Made by a program: the position numbers and the translations under genes
The notes under the pieces: generated by a model
The model's database searches: none
Told to the model about the DNA's origin: nothing
Seen by the model: only the letters and a program-made list of their open reading frames with translations
NCBI RefSeq assembly: GCF_018919395.1
Contig: NZ_JAHLME010000008.1
Coordinates: forward strand, 62,001-126,000
Reading direction: 5' to 3'
From: Geomonas azotofigens
Lineage (GTDB): Bacteria; Desulfobacterota; Desulfuromonadia; Geobacterales; Geobacteraceae
Length of the DNA: 64,000 bases
Shown here: positions 25,854 through 32,886 of the stretch, one piece after another
Position numbering within the stretch: position 1 is the stretch's first letter
Layout of the letters: each line of letters opens with the position of its first letter

Positions 25854-26117
25854 TTAGTGCACCGTCTTTTCCTTCATCATCCCTTCCAGCATCCGGCGCA
25901 GGGCGTCCTCTTCCACGAAGCAGAACAGCGCGCTGTCGCCGAAGGCGACCTCTACCGAGCCCTTTCTCTTTTTCAGGGTGACCTCAACTTCGTGTACCCC
26001 GTTGCCCAGGAGCCCGTGGTAGACCTGCTGAAAGGATTTGCCGGTGCGCAGCGCTTCCCTGCCCCGCATCTCGAAGTAAACCGCCTGGTCCAGCGCGTCG
26101 TTGGTTAGGTAGATCAT
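25854..26117 (-). CDS. Small protein of unknown function (87 aa)
   Basis: I do not recognise this protein. It is 87 residues, predicted mixed alpha/beta and soluble, with one cysteine and an acidic, methionine-rich C-terminal helix (ALRRMLEGMMKEK). GGAGGTGC lies four bases before the ATG, a near-ideal ribosome site, and the base composition matches its neighbours, so it is likely expressed. It is upstream of the fadL gene on the same strand but separated by about 210 bases. Confidence 0.65.
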   Translation of the reverse strand: MIYLTNDALDQAVYFEMRGREALRTGKSFQQVYHGLLGNGVHEVEVTLKKRKGSVEVAFGDSALFCFVEEDALRRMLEGMMKEKTVH

Positions 26118-26364
26118 GGTGCACCTCCTGTTTTTCTACAGGAAACCACAGGTGCGCGACAGAAAATGTCGCTAATGCCGGATGTGGTCCGCTCGGCACC
26201 ACGGGAGAGGCTGCTTTTTCTGTCTCTGCTCCTTCGGCTGCGACAGCCTGTTTTGGGCCTTAGCCTTCGTAGTCCTGCGCGGCGGGAGTGGGAAAGGCTT
26301 GACAAGCGGGCCTAAAATGGGGAATTTGGGCTCTACTTGAGCAAGGGCAGGGGAGGGGCAGTCC

Positions 26365-26946
26365 ATGGAGTCCGATCGCGTCAAATGGGACCAGCGTTAC
26401 AGCGGCCCGGAACATTTCTTTTCGTTCACCCCTTCGCGGCTGTTGGCCCATTCGCTGGAGCGGATCATGGCCCTGATCCCGGGGCGGCGGGCCCTCGACC
26501 TTGCCTGCGGCGAGGGACGCAACTGCATTTACCTGGCGCAGCACGGTTTCGAGGCCACCGGCGTGGATATCTCGCCCCGCGGGCTGGAGCGGGCCAGGAG
26601 GCGGGCGGCCGAGGTCGGCGTCAGCGTCGAGCTTATCGAGGCGGACCTCGAGTGCTGGCGCCCGCACGGGGAGTACCACCTGATCCTCAACTTCAACTTC
26701 CTGATACGGGAGCTGATTCCGTCGCTGATCGAGGCGCTGGCCCCGGGAGGGGTGCTCCTCATGGAAACCATACTGGACGCGCCGGGGATGCCGGGGGAGC
26801 ATCGCAAGGACTTCCTGCTGCAGCCGGGGGAATTGGGACGGCTCTTCGGGGGCTACGGCGGGAGGATCCTGCTGCTGGAAGAAGAGGTGGACGCGCCGGA
26901 GATGCCGGTGGCGCGGGTGATGTTTCAGAAGGGAGTTCAAGGCTGA
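26365..26946 (+). CDS. Class I SAM-dependent methyltransferase, TehB-like
   Basis: A 193-residue Rossmann-fold methyltransferase. Motif I is LDLACGEGRN (about residues 43-52), followed by an acidic residue binding the ribose (ATGVDIS). The YHLILNFNFLIRELI segment is like TehB/thiopurine-type small-molecule methyltransferases. GGGAGGGG precedes the ATG. It is an apparent single gene. The substrate cannot be read from the sequence. Tellurite or other oxyanion detoxification is one possibility. Confidence 0.82.
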   Translation: MESDRVKWDQRYSGPEHFFSFTPSRLLAHSLERIMALIPGRRALDLACGEGRNCIYLAQHGFEATGVDISPRGLERARRRAAEVGVSVELIEADLECWRPHGEYHLILNFNFLIRELIPSLIEALAPGGVLLMETILDAPGMPGEHRKDFLLQPGELGRLFGGYGGRILLLEEEVDAPEMPVARVMFQKGVQG

Positions 26947-26983
26947 GGCTGAGGTTCAGAAACGCTGGCAGCTAAAGCCAAAT

Positions 26984-27014
26984 CCCCCCTGTCCCCCCTT
27001 TCGCAACAGGGGGG
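26984..27014. repeat. CCCCCCTGT/ACAGGGGGG inverted repeat
   Basis: Nine-base perfect arms at 26984-26992 and 27006-27014 enclose 13 bases. It belongs to the G/C-run type of intergenic element seen at 12903. Confidence 0.6.
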
Positions 27015-27099
27015 ACGCTGGTCTACCGGTAGCGCTTCAGGTGCGGGGGTGCTGTTGGCTGGAACCAGATGCTGCCCCGAACTCAACGGCGGGCAAAAG

Positions 27100-27132
27100 A
27101 AAAGGCTGTGGTCATCGACCACAGCCTTTTTC
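27100..27132. terminator. Bidirectional terminator beside ubiE
   Basis: AAAGGCTGTGGTC (27101-27113) pairs with GACCACAGCCTTT (27117-27129), with a three-base loop and flanking A and T runs. It serves the convergent methyltransferase and ubiE genes. Confidence 0.9.
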
Positions 27133-27160
27133 TTAACCTCAACCTTAACCTCGACCTGTT

Positions 27161-27868
27161 CTACTTGGTGCCGACGTAGACGGTGGCGATGCCGCCGGTG
27201 AGGTCGAAGTGGTGCACGTCCTTGAAACCGACCTGCTCCATCATCCCCTTGAACACCTCGCGGGAGGGGAACTCGAGGACGGAATCGGGCAGGTACTGGT
27301 AGGCGCTGAAGCGGGAGAAGGCACCGCCGATCTTGGGGAGCACCTTCAGGAAATAGAAGTGGTAGATGTCCTTGAACACCGGCATGGTCGGGGTGGAGAA
27401 CTCCAGGATCACGATCTTGCCGCCGTCCTTGAGCACCCGGCGCATCTCGGTCAGCCCCTTGATGCGATCAACCACGTTCCTGATGCCGAAGGAGATGGTG
27501 GCGGCGTCGAAGCTGCCGTCGGGATAGGGGATGTCCTCGCAGGGGGCCACTTCCAGCTTGATGCGGTCGGCGTGGCGGGACTCCTGCACCTTGACGCGCC
27601 CAAGGTCGATCATCTCCGGGGTGAAGTCGATGCCGACGATGTTCACGGAAGAAGGGGTCTGGGTCGCTATCTCCAGCGCCACGTCGCCGGTGCCGGTGGC
27701 GACGTCCAACACGAGCCCCGGACCGCGCAGACCGATCTTGCCCACGGCGAAGCGGCGCCAGCGCCGATCGATGCCGAGCGACAGGAGCCTGTTCAAAAGA
27801 TCGTAGCGCGGAGCTATGCTCCCGAACATGGCGCGGATGCGCTCACCCTTTTCCGACAATGCGTACAT
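27161..27868 (-). CDS. ubiE: Demethylmenaquinone methyltransferase (UbiE/MenG)
   Basis: SAM-dependent enzyme for the last step of menaquinone synthesis (Geobacter relies on menaquinone). The family hallmarks are in order: FGSIAPRYDLLNRLLSLGID, motif I VLDVATGTGDVAL, and FGIRNVVDRIKGLTEMRRVLKDGG. The chain ends in the usual GGIATVYVGTK. Length is 235 residues. It is divergent from the diadenylate cyclase gene. Because ubiquinone is not expected here, menG would be an equally good symbol. Confidence 0.95.
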   Translation of the reverse strand: MYALSEKGERIRAMFGSIAPRYDLLNRLLSLGIDRRWRRFAVGKIGLRGPGLVLDVATGTGDVALEIATQTPSSVNIVGIDFTPEMIDLGRVKVQESRHADRIKLEVAPCEDIPYPDGSFDAATISFGIRNVVDRIKGLTEMRRVLKDGGKIVILEFSTPTMPVFKDIYHFYFLKVLPKIGGAFSRFSAYQYLPDSVLEFPSREVFKGMMEQVGFKDVHHFDLTGGIATVYVGTK

Positions 27869-28056
27869 ATTTTCCTACCTTTTTTGCGCCTGAAATGCTA
27901 TAAATTTTGACCGCTTCCCGAATCGGGGAGCCCTTTTGCAAGGCTTGATTTTTAGCACAAAGCGCCACGGCTTGCCAGCAAAAAGCGGCCCCGCCACGTT
28001 TTAAACGCCGTCCGCTTCCGGCTCCCCGCCCGCGCCGTCCCCCAAGGAGGCAACCG

Positions 28057-29226
28057 TTGTTCCCGCAAATCAGGCCGCAGGATATCGCCGATATCCTGAT
28101 CATGACCTTCCTGCTCTACCAGCTCTACAGTTGGTTCAAGAACTCCAAGGCGCTCCAGGTGGTGTTGGGACTCTTGTTCCTGGGCGTGATCTACTTCGTC
28201 ACCAAGAGCTTGGGGCTCTTCATGACCAGCTGGATCCTGCAGGAACTGGGGACGGTGCTCCTGGTCCTGCTGATCGTGGTCTTCCAGTCGGAGATCCGGC
28301 AGGCCCTGTACCGTCTGAGCCTTTTGCGCAACCTGTTCGAACACCAGGAAAGCGTGGTGCGCCTCGACCTGTTGGAATTTTCCTCGACGGTCTTTTCGCT
28401 CGCCTCCCAGCGTATCGGCGCCCTCGTGGTGTTCCAGCGCGAGGAACTCCTGGACGACCTGATCCTGCATGGCGTCCCGATGGACTCTCTGGTCAGCGGC
28501 TCCCTGGTCACCAGCATCTTCATACCCGGTTCGCCGCTGCACGACGGGGCGGTGCTGGTGAAGGACGGCCGGGTGGCACTTGCCTCCTGCCACCTGCCGC
28601 TGTCGGTCTCCGCCGACGTGCCGCAGCACCTGGGAACCCGCCACCGCGCCGCCCTCGGCCTTTCCGAGCGCTCCGACGCGGTGATCGTGGTCGTCTCCGA
28701 GGAGCGGGGCGAGGTCTCCCTCTCCCTGCAGGGCGAGCTGGAGGTCATGGCATCGCAGGCGCAGCTGCACGAGCGGTTGACGTCTCTGCTGCAGCCGCTC
28801 TCCCGCGAGGAGCAGCGCGTCGGCATCTTCAAGCGGCTCTTCTCCAACTTCTGGCCCAAGGTCGCTATTTTCTGCGTCGTGGTGGTGAGTTGGCTCCTGA
28901 TCACCTACCGGCAGGGGGAGATCCTCACCGTGACCGCTCCGGTCACCTTCCATAACCTGCCCGACAACCTCACCCTGACCCGCAGCTTCCCTGACGAGGT
29001 GGACCTGCAGCTGAAGTCCTTCTCTAACCTGGTGGCATCCCCGAAGAACCTCGACATCGTGGTCGACCTGGACCTGTCCAAGGCCAAGGAGGGGAACAAC
29101 AACATCCAGATCAGCAAGGACCTGATCCGGCTCCCGCCCGGTGTGGTGGTGGTGAACCTGGATCGGTCCCTGGTGCGGGTCACCGTGGAAAAGAAACAAG
29201 CGAAACCTTCCACCCACAAACGCTAA
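28057..29226 (+). CDS. Fused diadenylate cyclase (CdaA) and YbbR-domain protein
   Basis: Membrane enzyme that makes cyclic di-AMP from two ATP. Three N-terminal helices (about residues 8-80) lead to a DAC domain with the catalytic DGA at 163-165 (LHDGAVL) and RHR at 195-197 (GTRHRAALG). A fourth helix at about 267-288 is followed by one YbbR domain to residue 389. In Firmicutes the cyclase CdaA and its regulator CdaR (YbbR repeats) are separate proteins. Here one polypeptide holds both. TTG 28057 follows AAGGAGG by six bases. No glmM follows, unlike the usual context. The next gene is a peptidoglycan hydrolase. Confidence 0.9.
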   Translation: MFPQIRPQDIADILIMTFLLYQLYSWFKNSKALQVVLGLLFLGVIYFVTKSLGLFMTSWILQELGTVLLVLLIVVFQSEIRQALYRLSLLRNLFEHQESVVRLDLLEFSSTVFSLASQRIGALVVFQREELLDDLILHGVPMDSLVSGSLVTSIFIPGSPLHDGAVLVKDGRVALASCHLPLSVSADVPQHLGTRHRAALGLSERSDAVIVVVSEERGEVSLSLQGELEVMASQAQLHERLTSLLQPLSREEQRVGIFKRLFSNFWPKVAIFCVVVVSWLLITYRQGEILTVTAPVTFHNLPDNLTLTRSFPDEVDLQLKSFSNLVASPKNLDIVVDLDLSKAKEGNNNIQISKDLIRLPPGVVVVNLDRSLVRVTVEKKQAKPSTHKR

Positions 29227-29282
29227 AAGCCTGATATGAGGAGGTTTGTTTCCCGGGTTCGCGCGTGAAGAGGTCATTAACG

Positions 29283-29311
29283 TTGACAGGGTGCGCCTTT
29301 TGTTATATAAA
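29283..29311 (+). promoter_or_regulatory. Strong promoter for the LysM-NlpC/P60 gene
   Basis: TTGACA (29283-29288) and TATAAA (29306-29311) have a 17-base spacer. The -10 box lies in the loop of the upstream gene's terminator hairpin. Confidence 0.7.
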
Positions 29312-29332
29312 TTGACGCACCCGCTTTTTTTT
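29289..29332 (+). terminator. Terminator of the diadenylate cyclase gene
   Basis: GGGTGCG (29289-29295) pairs with CGCACCC (29316-29322) across a 20-base loop, followed by eight T. Transcripts from the overlapping promoter start too late to form the stem. Confidence 0.7.
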
Positions 29333-29354
29333 CTAAAACAATGAAGGAGGACTC

Positions 29355-30377
29355 ATGATAAGAAGCTTGAAGCTCTTTACCCTGTGCATCGTCATGCTCT
29401 CCATACCTTCGCTCGCCTTCGCCGCAAAGACCCATCGCGTAAAAAAGCACGAAACCCTATACACCCTCGCCAAAAAATATAACGTCACCGTCGAAGAGCT
29501 GAAGGCCGCCAACAACCTGGTCGGCAACAGCGTCAAGCCGCGCGTGCTCCTGGTCATCCCCCCCCGCTCCGTTTCCGAGGGGAAGAGCGCTTCGGCCGCC
29601 TCCGACACCAAGGTGTACAAGGTCAAGAAGAGCGAGACCCTGTCCCGCATCGCCAAGAAGACCGGCGTATCGGTCGCGGAGCTGAAGCGGTTGAACGGTA
29701 TCACCGGCAGCAGGGTGAAGGCGGGGAAGGTGCTGGTACTCAAGGAAAGCGTGCCTGCGGACGAGCCAAAGGTCAAGGTTACCAGGAAGTTGCAGCTGCG
29801 TCACCCCGATCTCTTTAACGAGAAGGACTACGAGCAGAGCATCCAGGAACTCGCCTCGCTCGAGCCGGAGCACCAGGTCGATCTTTCCAAGAACACGGAA
29901 CTCAAGGCGGACAGCATCAAGGAGCTGAAAAAGTCGGCTTACGGCTTCCTGGGGACCCGCTACCGCTTCGGTGGCAGCTCGCGTTCCGGCATCGACTGCT
30001 CCAGCTTCGTGCAGCATGTCTTCAAGGAGCTGGAAGTATCCCTGCCGCGCACCGCGCGCGAACAGTTCGAGGTCGGCAACGCCGTGGCGCCGGGCGACCT
30101 GCAGAGGGGTGACCTGATCTTCTTCGCCACCTATGCGTCCTACCCTTCGCACGTCGGCATCTACCTCGGCAACAACAAGATGATCCACGCCTCCTCGCGT
30201 GACCGCAGGGTCGTGATCTCCTCGCTGAACACCTCCTACTACCGTTCGCGCTTCCTGGGCGCCAAGCGGATCGCCAAGGTCAACCCGGATGTCTTCAAGC
30301 TCGACGACCTGATCCTCGGTGTCGAGGAGGACAACTCCGAAAACTCGATGGAAGAGGACGGCCTGACCAGCAACTAG
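29355..30377 (+). CDS. Exported LysM-LysM-NlpC/P60 peptidoglycan endopeptidase
   Basis: Cell-wall hydrolase cutting peptide cross-bridges. A signal peptide (residues 1-23, ending AFA) is followed by two LysM peptidoglycan-binding motifs (about 26-70 and 88-132), a linker, and an NlpC/P60 domain (about 185-310). The catalytic Cys215 is in GIDCSSF and His266 in PSHVGIYLG. Length is 340 residues, with an acidic tail. It has its own promoter and terminator. Its position after the c-di-AMP synthase fits the known tie between c-di-AMP and wall homeostasis, though a direct link is inference. Confidence 0.93.
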   Translation: MIRSLKLFTLCIVMLSIPSLAFAAKTHRVKKHETLYTLAKKYNVTVEELKAANNLVGNSVKPRVLLVIPPRSVSEGKSASAASDTKVYKVKKSETLSRIAKKTGVSVAELKRLNGITGSRVKAGKVLVLKESVPADEPKVKVTRKLQLRHPDLFNEKDYEQSIQELASLEPEHQVDLSKNTELKADSIKELKKSAYGFLGTRYRFGGSSRSGIDCSSFVQHVFKELEVSLPRTAREQFEVGNAVAPGDLQRGDLIFFATYASYPSHVGIYLGNNKMIHASSRDRRVVISSLNTSYYRSRFLGAKRIAKVNPDVFKLDDLILGVEEDNSENSMEEDGLTSN

Positions 30378-30403
30378 CCTCTCTTCCCCCTTTATCGTCA
30401 ACG

Positions 30404-30430
30404 AATCCGGCCCTCGGGCCGGATTTTTTT
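30404..30430 (+). terminator. Rho-independent terminator after the NlpC/P60 gene
   Basis: AATCCGGCCC (30404-30413) pairs with GGGCCGGATT (30416-30425) with a T run to 30430. The next gene starts only 11 bases later. Confidence 0.92.
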
Positions 30431-30441
30431 ATGGGCTGCGC

Positions 30442-32157
30442 ATGAACATTCTCCTGGCGTACAAGTGTCATCCCGAAGGGGCCAAGGACCCGTTCACCTC
30501 GCTGTTGCCGGTCGGCCTGCTTTCCCTGGGCGGCGTGCTCAGGAGGGGGGGGCACGAGGTCACCTTGGCCAATCTCTCCGGTTGCTCCTGGCAGCAGGCG
30601 CGTCAGCTTCTGCTCCGGCTCTCGCCCGACCTGGTCGGCATCTCCCAATTCACCCACAACCGTACGGAATCGCTGAAACTCGCCTCGCTGGCAAAGGAGG
30701 CGGTCCCCTCCTGCCGCGTCGTTTTGGGGGGACCACACGCCACCCACTCGTGGCGGGAGCAGCTGGAGCGACACCGGGACGTGGACGTCGTCGTCCTGGG
30801 GGAAGGGGAGGAGACCCTGCTCGAACTGGTTCGGGCGCTGGAACAGGGGCGGCCTCTCGCGGAAGTGGCCGGGCTCGCCTGGCGCGACGGCGACAACGCG
30901 ATGCAAGGGGCGCCGCGTGCCGCGATCAGCGAGCTGGACCTACTCCCGCTGCCGCTCGAGGACGTTGGGGAGACCATCGGTGTCGACCTGCGCCGCCAGC
31001 TCGAGTTCGTGATCACCTCGCGCGGCTGCCCGGCCAGTTGCCTGTTCTGCTCCTCACCGCTGTTTTGGGGGCGCGGTGTCCGTTTCCGCTCACCCGCCTC
31101 GGTGGTCGAGGAGTTGCGCCTTTTGAAGGAACGCTACGGCCTCATTTACTTCTCTTTCCGCGACGATACCTTTACCGCCAACCGCGCCCGGGTGCTGGAG
31201 ATCTGCCGCCTGATCGAGGAGCAGCGGCTGCACATCCTCTGGAACTGCCAGTCACGCGTCAACGCGGTGGACCAGGAGATGCTGGTGGCGATGAAACGGG
31301 CCGGGTGCGAGTGCATCCAGTTCGGTGTGGAGTCCGGTTCGCCGGAGATGCTCAAGGCGCTGGGGAAAAAGATCCTGCCGGCCGATGTCGAACGGGCGGC
31401 GGCCGCGGCCCGCCGGGCGGGGATCAACCTTTCGGTCTACCTCATCACCGGGATCCCGGGGGAGGACGACGAGGACCTGCAACAGACGGTGCGCCTCATC
31501 GACCGGATCCGTCCCCAGGACGGGCAGGTCTCGCCGCTGGTGTACTACCCGGGTACGGAACTGCTGCACGGCGCGGTGCGCCGGAAGGAGGTGCCGCCCC
31601 ATCTTTTCGAGGAAGAGGAGGGGGAGGGGTTCCTGGTGCGCCGCGATCCCTTCGTGGAGCGCTCGCGCCAGTCCATGCTGAAGGCGTTGCAAAAGGCTGG
31701 CAAGAAGGCGCGCTTTACCCGGGCCGATTTCACGGCGCAGCGGGAGCTCGTCGGCTACAGTTTCGTGACCGAGCTGCTGCAGGCGGAAGTGCTGGAGCAG
31801 GAAGGGGACTGGGAGGGAGCCGTCAAGCTCTGCCGGGCCATGACACGCCAGGAGGCGGACAACCCCTGGGGATGGCTGCAGTTGGCGGGCTTGCAGGAGC
31901 GTGGCGGCGACCTGGCTGGCGCCACCCGCTCCTACCGACAGCTGGCGCGGCTGGTTCCCAACCACCTTCCCGCCTTCGTGGCGCTGGGGGAACTGGCCCT
32001 GGCCCAGGGGGATCGTGCGGCGGCGGCAGGCCACTACCAGAGGGCGCTGGAGCTCGACCCGAATGACGAGGCCGCTCTTGAGGGTGCCGCGCAGGCCGGC
32101 GTCGGGCCTGGTAAATCCGGCGGAAAGGCTGGGGGCAAAGGGGCACGAAGGAAGTAA
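30442..32157 (+). CDS. B12-binding radical SAM protein with C-terminal TPR repeats
   Basis: A 571-residue protein with an N-terminal cobalamin-binding-like domain (about 1-140), a radical SAM domain with cluster motif CPASCLFC at about residue 194, and a C-terminal stretch of two to three TPR repeats (about 470-550, AHYQRALELDPNDEAALEGA type), ending in a basic G/K/R tail. B12-radical SAM proteins usually methylate or rearrange unactivated carbons. The TPR tail suggests a protein partner or protein substrate. The substrate is unknown. It begins 11 bases after a strong terminator with a poor ribosome site, so its own promoter is unclear. Confidence 0.85.
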   Translation: MNILLAYKCHPEGAKDPFTSLLPVGLLSLGGVLRRGGHEVTLANLSGCSWQQARQLLLRLSPDLVGISQFTHNRTESLKLASLAKEAVPSCRVVLGGPHATHSWREQLERHRDVDVVVLGEGEETLLELVRALEQGRPLAEVAGLAWRDGDNAMQGAPRAAISELDLLPLPLEDVGETIGVDLRRQLEFVITSRGCPASCLFCSSPLFWGRGVRFRSPASVVEELRLLKERYGLIYFSFRDDTFTANRARVLEICRLIEEQRLHILWNCQSRVNAVDQEMLVAMKRAGCECIQFGVESGSPEMLKALGKKILPADVERAAAAARRAGINLSVYLITGIPGEDDEDLQQTVRLIDRIRPQDGQVSPLVYYPGTELLHGAVRRKEVPPHLFEEEEGEGFLVRRDPFVERSRQSMLKALQKAGKKARFTRADFTAQRELVGYSFVTELLQAEVLEQEGDWEGAVKLCRAMTRQEADNPWGWLQLAGLQERGGDLAGATRSYRQLARLVPNHLPAFVALGELALAQGDRAAAAGHYQRALELDPNDEAALEGAAQAGVGPGKSGGKAGGKGARRK

Positions 32158-32295
32158 AGAAACACGGAGGACCGCAGCGGTGTTGGCCACTACCGTACCC
32201 GTGCCATAGGGGACGTCAGTCGCCTGTTCCGCTTCGTGAACAGCAGCAGATAACGGTCACCGGAGATCATGGGTCAATCTCCCCAACGAGCATAA

Positions 32296-32331
32296 AAAAA
32301 AGCGCCTCCCTTGCGGGGGGCGCCTTTTTTT
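32296..32331. terminator. Bidirectional terminator
   Basis: GCGCCTCCC (32302-32310) pairs with GGGGGGCGC (32315-32323), with A and T runs on either side. It separates the convergent radical SAM and lipoprotein genes. Confidence 0.88.
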
Positions 32332-32351
32332 ATCTTGTGGCAGGGAACGGC

Positions 32352-32771
32352 TTACTTGTTGACAGCCAGGCCCGGTGCGAAGATGATCTTGTCGAAGGTG
32401 CGCTTCAGAGTCTTGCTCTGGAAGTTGATCATCGGCGGGGAATCCGGGAATTCTACGGTGTCGCCGACTTTCACCTGGGTCTGCATCGCTGCAACCCACA
32501 GTTTCTCGCCTTTCTCCTCGATCAGGACGTAGGTGTACCCGCCGGAGTCCATGGTCTCGAGGACCTTACCTTTGTGACCTGCGCCCGGCTTCACTTCCTG
32601 CGGCTTCAGGCCTGCGTGCGGATCGGTGCCCGGAGCTGCTGCGGGCATCTGGGTTGCGGGAGCTGCAGCCGGTGCCTGCTGTGCAGGTGCCTGCGGAGCT
32701 TCTTCTTTCTTCTTGCAGCCGGCAGCTGCCACGGCAACGATTGCCAACAATACGACCAAAGTCTTCTTCAC
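32352..32771 (-). CDS. Small lipoprotein, NrfJ-like
   Basis: A 139-residue lipoprotein. The start is GTG 32771 (MKKTLVVLL) after GGAGGAG, not the longer frame. The lipobox AAAGC gives Cys21. A long Ala/Pro/Gln-rich linker (about residues 25-60) leads to a small beta-barrel-like domain opening GHKGKVLETMDSGGYTYVLIEEKGEKLWVAA. That domain resembles the NrfJ-type proteins found with Geobacter cytochromes. That name is from memory of the family, and no cytochrome is adjacent. The function is unproven. Confidence 0.72.
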   Translation of the reverse strand: MKKTLVVLLAIVAVAAAGCKKKEEAPQAPAQQAPAAAPATQMPAAAPGTDPHAGLKPQEVKPGAGHKGKVLETMDSGGYTYVLIEEKGEKLWVAAMQTQVKVGDTVEFPDSPPMINFQSKTLKRTFDKIIFAPGLAVNK

Positions 32772-32850
32772 AGTCTCCTCCGTGTTGGATGAAATTAAGG
32801 AATTCACAACGGTTAAAAAAAATAGCACAACCCAACCTGACTTTACAACT

Positions 32851-32882
32851 AAAAAAAGTCTGGTATACGCACGGCCCCAGAC
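32851..32882 (-). terminator. Terminator of the AsmA-like gene
   Basis: On the minus strand GTCTGG (32882-32877) pairs with CCAGAC (32863-32858), followed by a run of seven T (the A run at 32857-32851). Confidence 0.78.
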
Positions 32883-32886
32883 CGCC

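Noticed and set aside
29227-29354. c-di-AMP riboswitch before the NlpC/P60 gene
   Set aside because: The context is attractive, but the gap is taken up by the promoter/terminator and is too short for the ydaO-type fold after the mapped promoter.
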